A DNA stretch of 64,000 nt, from contig NZ_WBMS02000026.1 in the NCBI RefSeq assembly GCF_008923205.2, positions 62,001 to 126,000 on the forward strand, in the 5' to 3' direction. Source of the DNA: Actinomadura physcomitrii (GTDB taxonomy: Bacteria > Actinomycetota > Actinomycetes > Streptosporangiales > Streptosporangiaceae). The position numbers and the translations under genes are program-made. This document shows, piece after piece, positions 18,025 through 25,928 of this stretch (position 1 is the first letter of the stretch; the number at the start of each line of letters is the position of its first letter). The notes under the pieces were generated by a model. It saw nothing but the letters and a program-made list of their open reading frames with translations. It was not told the origin of the DNA and searched no databases.

Positions 18025-18810
18025 CTACCCGGCCGGCTTGTCGGCGACCAGGTGCAGCTGGGTGGCCAGGTCGCGCAGCACCGGGTGCACCGCCGCGACG
18101 GACTCCAGCGCGATCAGCGCCTCCGCCGAGCCGGCGTCGCCGTCCAGCATCCCGCTCGGCACCAGGTCCGCGAAGATCCGCACGCCGTGCAGTTCGGCGA
18201 CCCGCAGGCCCGCGCCGCGCACCAGCGCCGTCAGCGTCTCGCGGGTGAACCGGCGGGGCATCCGGTCGCCCTCGCCCCACCGCCCGGACACGTCCGTCAG
18301 CACCCGCCGCGCGTCGTCGAAGTGGCCGGACACGGCGCGGTGCAGCGCCGCGGCGACCTGCCCGGCCGCCAGCACGCTCACCGACCCGCCCGGGCGGACG
18401 GCGGCGGTCAGCGCGGCCATCGCCGCGGCGGGGTCGTCGACGTACTCCAGCACGCTGTGGCACAGCACCAGGTCGGCGGCGCCGCCGCCCAGCAGGTCGG
18501 GCAGGTCGACCGCGTCGCCCTGGACGGCCCGCACCCGCACCCCCGACTCGGCGGCGCGGCGCTCCAGCGCGGCCAGCGCGTCGGGGTTGGCGTCCACGAC
18601 CGTGACGCGGTGGCCGAGTTCGGCGAGCGGCACCGCGAACCCGCCGGTGCCGCCGCCCACGTCCACGACGTCGCTCCGGCCGGCCTCGGGGGCGATGCGG
18701 TCCAGGACCGCGCGCAGCGCCTCCCACAGGACCGCGCTTCGCACGCGGCTGCTCCCGCGCGCCCGCTTCTGTTGCCGGCCGGCCACGGCCGCTCCGCTAA
18801 CGTCGTTCAT
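18025..18810 (-). CDS. Class I SAM-dependent methyltransferase
   Basis: About 261 residues. The Rossmann-fold SAM site is VVDVGGGTGGFAVPLAELG, with the acidic ribose contact VVDANPDALAALE and ADLVLCHSVLEYVDD at motif IV. This is a free-standing methyltransferase of unknown substrate, conserved next to dinB in many actinomycetes. The C-terminal part does not reveal a substrate class. A short leader rich in basic residues precedes the fold. Confidence 0.8.
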   Translation of the reverse strand: MNDVSGAAVAGRQQKRARGSSRVRSAVLWEALRAVLDRIAPEAGRSDVVDVGGGTGGFAVPLAELGHRVTVVDANPDALAALERRAAESGVRVRAVQGDAVDLPDLLGGGAADLVLCHSVLEYVDDPAAAMAALTAAVRPGGSVSVLAAGQVAAALHRAVSGHFDDARRVLTDVSGRWGEGDRMPRRFTRETLTALVRGAGLRVAELHGVRIFADLVPSGMLDGDAGSAEALIALESVAAVHPVLRDLATQLHLVADKPAG

Positions 18811-18886
18811 CCTCGCCCACCCTAGCCGCCCGCCGCCCGCGGCCGGGCGCCAGGCGAGGATTCGCCCGTCGGAGCGAGAGCGCCGG

Positions 18887-19303
18887 TCAGAGCGAGAGGG
18901 ACGGCTTGAGCTGCTGCAGCCGTGCCAGCAGCCCGTTGACGAACCGGGGCGACTCGTCGGTGGACAGCTCGGTGGCGAGGCCGACCGCCTCGCTCACCGC
19001 CACGCCGTCCGGTACGTCGTCCACCCACAGCAGCTCGTAGGCGCCCATCCGCAGGATGTTGCGGTCGACGACCGGCATCCGCTCCAGCGTCCACCCGGTC
19101 GCGTAGGTGGCGATCAGCTCGTCGATGCGCTCCCGGTGCTCCTGCACGCCCTCGATCAGCCGGACCGCGTGCGGGTACTCCGACAGCTCGTCCTGGTTGG
19201 GGCGGCCCCGCGCCGCCAGCACCGCCGTCGGCTGCTCCTCGCGCAGCTCCGCCGCGAAGAGGACGTCGAGGGCGAGCTTGCGCGCCTTCGTGCGTGCCGC
19301 CAT
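18887..19303 (-). CDS. nusB: Transcription antitermination factor NusB
   Basis: Small all-helical RNA-binding protein, 138 residues. It begins MAARTKARKLALDVLFAAELRE and has the conserved LIEGVQEHRERIDELI, NILRMGAYELLW and NEAVGLA-like (SEAVGLATELS) regions. With NusE it forms the boxA-binding antitermination complex for rRNA transcription. The ATG is one base after the efp stop, in the conserved efp-nusB order of actinobacteria. Confidence 0.95.
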   Translation of the reverse strand: MAARTKARKLALDVLFAAELREEQPTAVLAARGRPNQDELSEYPHAVRLIEGVQEHRERIDELIATYATGWTLERMPVVDRNILRMGAYELLWVDDVPDGVAVSEAVGLATELSTDESPRFVNGLLARLQQLKPSLSL

Positions 19304-19304
19304 C

Positions 19305-19862
19305 TCAGCCGCGGCCGAGGTACTCGCCGGAGCGGGTGTCGACCTTGACCTTCTCGCCGGTGGTGATGAACAGCGGCACCTGGATCTGCGCGCCGGTCTC
19401 CAGCGTGGCGGGCTTGCTGCCGCCGGTGGAGCGGTCGCCCTGCAGGCCCGGCTCGGTCTCGGTGATCTCCAGCACCACGGCGGCGGGCAGCTCGACGTAG
19501 AGCGGGTTCTCGTCGTTGAACGCGACCACGGCGTTCTGCTCGGGCAGCAGGTAGTTCGCGGCGTCGCCGACGGTGGCCGCGGGGATGTGCGGCTGGTCGT
19601 AGGTCTCGGTGTCCATGAAGACGAAGTCCTCGCCCTCGCGGTAGAGGTACTGCATCTCGCGCTTGTCCACGCTCGCCACGTCGACCTTGGTGCCGGCGTT
19701 GAAGGTCTTGTCGACGACCTTGCCCGACAGCACGTTCTTGAGCTTGGTGCGGACGAACGCGCCGCCCTTGCCGGGCTTGACGTGCTGGAACTCCTGGACG
19801 GTCCACAGCTGGCCGTCGAGGTTCAGCGTCATGCCGTTCTTGAGGTCGTTCGTCGTCGCCAC
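19305..19862 (-). CDS. efp: Translation elongation factor P
   Basis: Relieves ribosome stalling at polyproline stretches. The 185 residues comprise the KOW-like N-domain and two OB domains, ending GVKV-like DTRSGEYLGRG. The tip of the loop carries Lys32 in PGKGG (30-34). Lys32 is the functional residue; in many actinobacterial EF-Ps that work unmodified the loop reads PGKGP, so residue 34 differs here. GTG start with GGGAG nine bases upstream. Followed one base later by nusB. Confidence 0.95.
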   Translation of the reverse strand: MATTNDLKNGMTLNLDGQLWTVQEFQHVKPGKGGAFVRTKLKNVLSGKVVDKTFNAGTKVDVASVDKREMQYLYREGEDFVFMDTETYDQPHIPAATVGDAANYLLPEQNAVVAFNDENPLYVELPAAVVLEITETEPGLQGDRSTGGSKPATLETGAQIQVPLFITTGEKVKVDTRSGEYLGRG

Positions 19863-19904
19863 TGCGTCATTCTCCCGGTCGCGGGCCCGCTCGCTGACCG
19901 GACG

Positions 19905-21032
19905 TCAGAGGACGAGCAGGTCCTTCGTCGTTGTGGTGAGGAGCTCCGGGCCGCCCGGGCGGACGACCAAGGTGTCCTCGATCCGGACTCCGCCCCGGCC
20001 CGCCAGGTACACCCCCGGCTCGGCGGTGATCGGAACTCGATCCATCAGCTTACCGGTCCCGTCGTACCCCATGAGCGGTGCCTCGTGGATCTCCAGGCCG
20101 ACGCCGTGCCCGAGGCCGTGGGTGAAGGCGTCCCCGTGGCCGGCGGCCTTGATGAGGTCGCGGGCGGCGGCGTCGACGTCCCTGGTCTCGGCGCCGGGGC
20201 GGGCGGCGGCGACCGAGGCGAGCTGCGCGCGCAGGACGAGGTCGTACAGGTCGCGCTGCCAGGCGGCGGGTTCGCCGATCGCGACGGTGCGGGTCATGTC
20301 GGCGTGGTAGCCGCCGTGGCGGGCGCCGAAGTCGAGGGTGACGAGGTCGCCGCGCCGCAGCTCGCGGGCGCCGGGGTGGTGGTGCGGGACGGCGCCGTTC
20401 GGCCCGGACGCGACGATCGAGTCGAACGCGGGGCCCTCGGCGCCGAAGTCGACCATGGCCCGCTCGAGGGCGATCGCGACGGCCCGCTCGGTGACGCCCG
20501 CGCGGATGCCGGGCAGGACGGTCTCGAAGGCGCGGTCGGTGATGGCGCACGCCTCGCGCAGCAGCCCGATCTCCTCCTCGTCCTTGACGCGGCGCAGGTC
20601 CTCGACGAGGCGGCCGAGCGGCCGCAGCGCGATGTCGGCGGCCTCGGCGAGGCCGGCGTGCCGCTCGACGGTGAGGTCGTGCGCCTCGAACCCGAGGACG
20701 CGATGGCCGGACGCGGCGGCGCGGGTGGTGAGCGCCTCGGCGGTCCGCCGCTCGACCAGGGTCTCCAGGTCGGGGCAGACCGCGGCGGCCATGCCGGCGT
20801 AGCGTCCGTCGGTGGCGAGCACGGCGGGGCCGTCCGCGGGGACGAGCAGCGCGGCGTTGGAGCTGTCGAGGCCGGTGAGGTAGCGGACGTTGACGAGCCG
20901 GGTGACGAGGAGGGCGCCCGCGTCCCGCTCGGCGACGAGCGCGGCCAGCCGGCGGCGCCGCTCGGCGTGCGCGTCCGCGCGCGTCTCCCCGCGCCCGTTC
21001 CAGTGCGTCTTCTCCCTGCTCGCCTCTCCCAT
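19905..21032 (-). CDS. pepQ: M24-family Xaa-Pro aminopeptidase/dipeptidase (PepQ-like)
   Basis: Metallopeptidase of the pita-bread fold, ~375 residues. The dinuclear metal ligands are visible: Asp residues in TLDFGARHGGYHADMTRT, His in GLGHGVGLEIHE, Glu in TAEPGVYL and Glu in VRIEDTLVV. The N-terminal creatinase-like domain begins RRRRLAALVAERDAGALLVTRL. It precedes efp-nusB as in other actinobacteria, where the gene usually follows aroQ; here that junction is interrupted. Substrate choice between dipeptides and longer peptides cannot be decided from sequence. Confidence 0.88.
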   Translation of the reverse strand: MGEASREKTHWNGRGETRADAHAERRRRLAALVAERDAGALLVTRLVNVRYLTGLDSSNAALLVPADGPAVLATDGRYAGMAAAVCPDLETLVERRTAEALTTRAAASGHRVLGFEAHDLTVERHAGLAEAADIALRPLGRLVEDLRRVKDEEEIGLLREACAITDRAFETVLPGIRAGVTERAVAIALERAMVDFGAEGPAFDSIVASGPNGAVPHHHPGARELRRGDLVTLDFGARHGGYHADMTRTVAIGEPAAWQRDLYDLVLRAQLASVAAARPGAETRDVDAAARDLIKAAGHGDAFTHGLGHGVGLEIHEAPLMGYDGTGKLMDRVPITAEPGVYLAGRGGVRIEDTLVVRPGGPELLTTTTKDLLVL

Positions 21033-21203
21033 GGTCAGGACTCTAGAACACCCCGGTTCCCGGCGGCGCGGCCCGTCTCGACGCGGTCACAGAACATGAG
21101 AATCGCTCGACTTCTGTATCGAGGGGGCTTAGCGTGCCTCCGCGAGTGATCGGTTTCATCCCGCCCCGTCCCCCCGCACCGGACGTCCCTGGAGGGATTC
21201 CCC

Positions 21204-22718
21204 TTGACCCGAGTCAGCCGCCGCAGATTGCTCGGAACGGGCGCGCTCACCGCCGCCGGAGCCGTCGTCTCCGCGGCCGCGGCGCCCGCCGCCGCGAAGT
21301 CCGCCACCCGCCCGGCCACCGCCCCGGCCGCGCCCATGGCCGAGAACGCCGCCGCCGACGTCGTGATCGTCGGCGCCGGGCTGTCCGGCCTCGCCGCCGC
21401 CCGCGACCTGGTCGCCGCCGGCCGGTCCGTGCTCGTCCTGGAGGCCCGCGAGCGGCCCGGCGGCCGCGTGTACGGCATGCCGCTCGGCGACGGCACCACC
21501 AGCGAGGGCGGCGCCGAGTTCATCGGCCCGACCCAGGACCGCATCGCGGCGCTCGCCAAGGACATGGGCGTTGCGACCTACCCCACCTACAACACCGGCA
21601 AGAACGTCTACTACCGCAACGGCCGGCGGTCCCTGTACGCCACGGACGGCATCCTCGGAGCGGTCCCGCCCGACTGGGGCGTGGTCGACCTCGAGGTGGC
21701 GCTGCTCAAGCTCGGCGGCATGGCCAAGGACGTCCCGGTCGGGCAGCCGTGGAAGGCCGCCAAGGCCGAGGAGTGGGACGCGCAGACCTTCTACACCTGG
21801 TCGCGGTCCAACTCGCTGAGCAGCGGCGCGCGGTTCCTGATGGACGAGTTCGTCAGCTCTACGCTGTCGGTGCGCTCGCAGGACGTGTCGCTGCTGTACG
21901 TCCTGAACTACATCGCCTCGGCGGGCAACGAGAGCAACCCCGGCACGGTCGACCGGCTCATCGACACCAAGGGCGGCGCGCAGGAGTCCCGGTTCGTCGG
22001 CGGGTCGCAGGAGGTGCCGGTGCGGCTGGCCGCCGAGCTCGGCGACATCATCCGCTACAACACCGCGGTCCGGGCGATCTCGGCCGACGGCGGCGGCGTC
22101 ACCGTGACGGCCGACGGCCTCACGGTGTCGGCCAAGCGGGTCGTCGTCGCGATGTCCCCCGCGATCGCCGGGAAGATCGACTTCTCGCCGGCGCTGCCCG
22201 CGAGCCGCGCGCAGCTGATGCAGCGCTACCCGATGGGCTCGATCTGCAAGTTCGTCGCCGTCTACGACACCCCGTTCTGGCGCGCGGACGAGCTGACCGG
22301 GCAGGCCGTCTCCGACAGCGGCGCGATCGACGCGACGTTCGACAACAGCCCGCCGGACGGGTCGCGCGGCATCATGATGGGCTTCATGAACCAGGCCAAC
22401 ATCCGCAAGCTGGACGGGGCCTCGGCGGACGAGGTGCGGACGGCGGGCCTGGCGGCGTTCGCGAACTTTTTCGGCGACAAGGCCAAGAGCCCTGTGCGGA
22501 CGGCGTTCCAGCGCTGGGACAACGAGATCTGGAGCGGCGGCGGCCCGGTCGGGATCGCGCCGCCCGGCGTCCTGACCGGCTTCGGCGAGGCGCTGCGGGC
22601 GCCGTGCGGGCCGATCCACTGGGCGGGCACCGAGACGTCCGACTACTGGACCGGCTACATGGACGGCGCGGTCCGCTCCGGCGAGCGCGTCGCCAAGGAG
22701 GTCGAAGCCGCCCTCTGA
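21204..22718 (+). CDS. FAD-dependent amine oxidase with Tat signal
   Basis: Secreted flavoprotein of ~504 residues. The N-terminus SRRRLLGTGALTAAGAV is a twin-arginine signal. The FAD-binding motif VIVGAGLSGLAAARDL and the amine-oxidase stretch RPGGRVYG follow; near the C-terminus GPIHWAGTETSDYWTGYMDG closes the FAD site as in monoamine/polyamine oxidases. The TTG start is supported by GGAGGG seven bases upstream. It probably oxidises a primary or polyamine outside the cell; the substrate is not deducible. It is convergent with the oxidoreductase beyond the homopolymer block. Confidence 0.87.
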   Translation: MTRVSRRRLLGTGALTAAGAVVSAAAAPAAAKSATRPATAPAAPMAENAAADVVIVGAGLSGLAAARDLVAAGRSVLVLEARERPGGRVYGMPLGDGTTSEGGAEFIGPTQDRIAALAKDMGVATYPTYNTGKNVYYRNGRRSLYATDGILGAVPPDWGVVDLEVALLKLGGMAKDVPVGQPWKAAKAEEWDAQTFYTWSRSNSLSSGARFLMDEFVSSTLSVRSQDVSLLYVLNYIASAGNESNPGTVDRLIDTKGGAQESRFVGGSQEVPVRLAAELGDIIRYNTAVRAISADGGGVTVTADGLTVSAKRVVVAMSPAIAGKIDFSPALPASRAQLMQRYPMGSICKFVAVYDTPFWRADELTGQAVSDSGAIDATFDNSPPDGSRGIMMGFMNQANIRKLDGASADEVRTAGLAAFANFFGDKAKSPVRTAFQRWDNEIWSGGGPVGIAPPGVLTGFGEALRAPCGPIHWAGTETSDYWTGYMDGAVRSGERVAKEVEAAL

Positions 22719-22729
22719 CCCCGCCCAAC

Positions 22730-22861
<132 letters not shown>

Positions 22862-22863
22862 GG

Positions 22864-23913
22864 TCAGAGGTCGGCGGCCATTTGCTTGACCTTCTCGATC
22901 AGGGCGACGCGGCCCTTGTGGTCGCCGGCGATCGGCTGCACGTTGAGCGTGGTGATGCCGGACTCCTTCATCGCGGCGAGCCGCTCGCGGACGTGGCCCT
23001 CCGCGCCGATCAGCGACATCTTCTCCAGCAGCTCCTGCGGGACCTTCGCGGCGGCCTCGTCCTTCTTGCCGTCGAGGTAGAGGTCCTGGATCTCCTCGGC
23101 CTCCTTCTCGAAGCCGTACCGGCGGGCGAGGTCGTTGTAGAAGTTCTTGCCCTTGGCGCCCATGCCGCCGATGTAGAGCGCCGCCGTCGGGCGGCCGAAC
23201 TCCAGGTAGCCCTGCACGTCGTCGCCGATGGCGAGGGCCGCCTGGCAGACCACGTCCAGCTGGCCGAGCGCGGGGTCGCGCCTGGCCTTGCCGGCGGCGA
23301 GCGAGGCGCCCCACACGTCCGCGGCCTTCTCCGGCATGTAGAAGATCGGCTCCCAGCCGTTGGCGATCTCGGCGGTCAGCTCAACGTTCTTCGGGCCGAT
23401 CGCGGCGACCATGACCGGGATGTCGGCGCGGACCGGGTGGTTGATCAGCTTCAGCGCCTTGCCGAGGCCGGTGCCCTGGTCGGCGGGCAGCGGCAGCGTG
23501 TAGTGCTTGCCGTCGTGCTGGACGCGCTCGCGCCGCCACACCTTGCGGCAGATGTCGATGATCTCGCGGGTGCGGCCGAGGGGCGCGGTGTAGGGGACGC
23601 CGTGGAAGCCCTCGATGACCTGCGGGCCGGACGCGCCGATGCCGAGCGTGAACCGGCCGTCGGAGACGTAGTCCAGGCCGGCGGCGGTCTGCGCGATCGC
23701 GGTGGGCGTGCGCGAGTAGATGTTCAGGATGCCGGAGCCGATCTCCAGCCGCTCGGTCTTGGCCGCGATGTACCCCATCTGGCTGACCGCGTCGAAGCTG
23801 TAGGCCTCCGGGACGTAGACGATGTCCAGGCCGGCCTTCTCGAAGTCGGCCAGCTCCCCGACGGTGTCCTTGAAACCGCTGCCCGCGTAGTTGAGCCCCA
23901 TCCCGATGCGCAT
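22864..23913 (-). CDS. LLM-class (F420-dependent) oxidoreductase
   Basis: Luciferase-like TIM-barrel protein, ~349 residues. It starts MRIGMGLNYAGSGFKDTV and has the family landmarks DIVYVPEAYSFDAVSQMGYIA, ERLEIGSGILNIYSRTP, FTLGIGASGPQVIEGFHG and VMVAAIGPKNVELTAEIANGW. This is the actinobacterial group annotated as F420-dependent oxidoreductases. ATG 23913 has AAGGGA upstream; an in-frame ATG 33 bases earlier is less likely. Substrate unknown. Upstream lies a run of seven A between this gene and the next. Confidence 0.87.
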   Translation of the reverse strand: MRIGMGLNYAGSGFKDTVGELADFEKAGLDIVYVPEAYSFDAVSQMGYIAAKTERLEIGSGILNIYSRTPTAIAQTAAGLDYVSDGRFTLGIGASGPQVIEGFHGVPYTAPLGRTREIIDICRKVWRRERVQHDGKHYTLPLPADQGTGLGKALKLINHPVRADIPVMVAAIGPKNVELTAEIANGWEPIFYMPEKAADVWGASLAAGKARRDPALGQLDVVCQAALAIGDDVQGYLEFGRPTAALYIGGMGAKGKNFYNDLARRYGFEKEAEEIQDLYLDGKKDEAAAKVPQELLEKMSLIGAEGHVRERLAAMKESGITTLNVQPIAGDHKGRVALIEKVKQMAADL

Positions 23914-23995
23914 CCGGCGTCCCTTCCCGTAAAAAAACCGAATCATATTCCAGTCGAACGTAACCTACTCCGCGCCGCCCGCGGGGGCGAGGGTC

Positions 23996-24661
23996 CTACC
24001 CGAGCGCCGGGCCGCGCAGCGCCTCCAGCGCGGGCCGGTACAGGTCCGCGCGGATCTTCCCGACCACCCGGCCGTCCTTGCCGGCCAGCGACCCCGCCAG
24101 CTCCACCGCCGCGGGCAGCACGCCCGCCTCGTCCGCCGTCCGCTGCACGATCCCGGCGGCCATCGCCTGCTCGGCGGCGTACCGGCGGCCCGTGATCATC
24201 GCCTCGTGCGCGGTGCGCTTGGGCAGCCGCGCGGCGATCAGCGCGTTCATCCCCGGCGTGAACGTCATGCCGAGGTCGGCCTCGGGCAGGCAGAAGTAGC
24301 CGCGGTCGGTGCGCATGACGGCGAAGTCGTGGGCGAGGGCCAGCATGCCGCCGCCCGCGAACGCGTGCCCGTTGATCGCGGCGACGGTCGGCATCGGCAG
24401 CTCCAGCAGCCGCGCGTAGACGGCGTGGATGCGGCTCAGGTACGCCTCGAGCCGGTCGCCGTGGGCGCCGAGCCACTCGAGGTCGAGGCCGTTGGAGTAG
24501 AACTTGCCGGTCCCGGTGGTGACCAGTGCGCCGGGCCCGTCGTTCTTCTCGACGGTGTCGAGCGCGCCCTCGACGGCACTGAGGAAATCGGGGCTGAACC
24601 GGTTCTCGCCGTCGTCGAAGCGCAGGACGTACACGTCGCCGTCGCGCTGCAGGTCGATCAC
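23996..24661 (-). CDS. Enoyl-CoA hydratase/isomerase family protein
   Basis: Crotonase-fold protein of ~221 residues, short for the family, resembling enoyl-CoA delta-isomerases. Visible motifs: VLRFDDGENRFSPDFLSAV, the oxyanion-hole region AINGHAFAGGGMLALAHDF, and LPEADLGMTFTPGMNALIA. GTG 24661 is preferred because AAGGAG lies five bases upstream. Divergent from a TetR gene across three operator-like palindromes, so likely controlled by that repressor, perhaps in response to a CoA ester or fatty acid (inference). Confidence 0.85.
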   Translation of the reverse strand: MIDLQRDGDVYVLRFDDGENRFSPDFLSAVEGALDTVEKNDGPGALVTTGTGKFYSNGLDLEWLGAHGDRLEAYLSRIHAVYARLLELPMPTVAAINGHAFAGGGMLALAHDFAVMRTDRGYFCLPEADLGMTFTPGMNALIAARLPKRTAHEAMITGRRYAAEQAMAAGIVQRTADEAGVLPAAVELAGSLAGKDGRVVGKIRADLYRPALEALRGPALG

Positions 24662-24786
24662 GCTGGTCTCCTTCGTCGGTGCCTGAGCAGACCCTACTGG
24701 GCGGTATCCGGCGGGCGGCTCCCCCCGGGTCGCGGTGCCGCACGCGACGAGCCCGCCGTCCCGGTCCACGCTCCGGCCCTCCTAGG

Positions 24787-24862
24787 TATGACGTCCGTCA
24801 TAAACACGGTTGGCTATGACGAACGTCATGGTCAATGCGAGAAGCTTATGATGAATGTCATA
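24787..24862. promoter_or_regulatory. Three palindromic operators between ECH and TetR genes
   Basis: Three 16-bp palindromes follow the consensus TATGACGNNCGTCATA: TATGACGTCCGTCATA at 24787-24802, TATGACGAACGTCATG at 24815-24830 and TATGATGAATGTCATA at 24847-24862. The centres are 28 and 32 bp apart. They occupy the divergent region of the enoyl-CoA hydratase and TetR genes and are the obvious binding sites of that TetR protein. Confidence 0.85.
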
Positions 24863-24870
24863 ATCGACGC

Positions 24871-25446
24871 ATGGGCACCGACAGCCGGGAACGCATGGTG
24901 CGCAGCGCCGCCTACCTCTTCCGCGAGCGCGGCTACAGCGGCACCGGGTTCCGCGACGTCATCGCGCACAGCGGCGCGCCGCGCGGGTCGATCTACCACC
25001 ACTTCCCCGACGGCAAGGCGCAGCTCGCCGAGGAGGCCGTCCGCTACGCCGGCGAGTTCCTCAACGCCGGCATCCTCGCCGCCACCGAGGGCGGCGACGC
25101 CGCGTCCGCCGTGGACGCCTTCGTCGGCTGGTGGCGGCAGGTGCTGATCAAAAGCGAGTTCCGGGCCGGCTGCCCGATCGTCGCCGTCACCGTGGAGAGC
25201 CACGACGACGCCCCGCAGCTGGCGTCCGCCGCCGCGGCCGCGTTCGACCGCTGGCAGGACACCCTCGCCACCGGACTCGGCAACGCCGGCGTCCCCGACG
25301 ACCGCGCCGCCCGCCTCGCCCGCCTGATCGTCGCCGCGGTCGAGGGCGCCACGATCCTGTGCCGCGCCCACCGCGACGTCGCCCCCCTCGACGACGTCGT
25401 CGCCGAACTGAAGGAGATGACGAAGAGCGCCGTCCTGGACGACTAG
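24871..25446 (+). CDS. TetR-family transcriptional regulator
   Basis: About 191 residues. The N-terminal helix-turn-helix region spans MVRSAAYLFRERGYSGTGF and SGAPRGSIYHHFPDGKAQL, typical of the LmrA/YxaF-like branch of TetR. The C-terminal ligand domain is helical. ATG 24871 is chosen because the third operator ends eight bases upstream and the family motif begins immediately. It probably represses itself and the divergent enoyl-CoA hydratase. The stop shares CTAG with the stop of the convergent signal peptidase gene. Confidence 0.9.
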   Translation: MGTDSRERMVRSAAYLFRERGYSGTGFRDVIAHSGAPRGSIYHHFPDGKAQLAEEAVRYAGEFLNAGILAATEGGDAASAVDAFVGWWRQVLIKSEFRAGCPIVAVTVESHDDAPQLASAAAAAFDRWQDTLATGLGNAGVPDDRAARLARLIVAAVEGATILCRAHRDVAPLDDVVAELKEMTKSAVLDD

Positions 25447-25928
25447 CGCGGATCGGCGCGGGGCTCGGACGCCGGCCGCGAGGCGTCCCCGCCCGTGGCG
25501 CGCAGCCGTGCCAGCACCACCCCGTACATCCGGTCCGCCGGGCACAGGCCCCACTGCTTGGAGTCCTCCGAGCGGGGGTGGTCGCCGCGCAGCACCAGCA
25601 TGCCCGGCGGGACGCGGCCGGGCCCGTCCCCCGGCACCCAGGACGGCACCGGATCGCCCGCCGCCGCGACGACCCGCTTGACGTACCACCCGGCGGACGG
25701 GTCGGACGGGCCGTCCCACCCCGTGCGCCGGTCGGGCCGCTGGACGACCACGATCCGGCCCGCCCTGGCCCGGCGGCGGTGGCGCAGCACCAGCAGGACG
25801 TCGCCGTGGTCCAGGGCCGGGGTCATGCTGCCGCCCCGGACGGTGACGGTGGACAGCAGCACCCGCGCCGCGACCGCCGCCCCGATCACCCCGGCGGCGG
25901 CGACGGCCCAGCCCGTGGCCCGACTCAT
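25443..25928 (-). CDS. S26-family signal peptidase, last gene of peptide operon
   Basis: Type I signal-peptidase-like serine protease, 161 residues. One N-terminal membrane segment (AVAAAGVIGAAVAARVLL) is followed by the catalytic Ser34 in GGSMTPALDHGD and the general-base Lys84 in WYVKRVVAAAGD. LRGDHPRSEDSKQWG matches the conserved box E. The ATG overlaps the ABC transporter stop (ATGA). Its dedicated place in an operon with an AxA-containing precursor and an exporter lacking a peptidase domain suggests it removes the leader of that precursor (inference). Confidence 0.88.
   Translation of the reverse strand: MSRATGWAVAAAGVIGAAVAARVLLSTVTVRGGSMTPALDHGDVLLVLRHRRRARAGRIVVVQRPDRRTGWDGPSDPSAGWYVKRVVAAAGDPVPSWVPGDGPGRVPPGMLVLRGDHPRSEDSKQWGLCPADRMYGVVLARLRATGGDASRPASEPRADPR

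Noticed and set aside
23930..23938. Run of seven A upstream of the LLM oxidoreductase as a terminator T-tract
   Set aside because: No stable stem adjoins it on either strand.
25443..25446. CTAG shared by convergent stop codons (also at 51168-51171) as a meaningful element
   Set aside because: Two TAG stops facing each other produce CTAG automatically; two occurrences are not enough to infer function.
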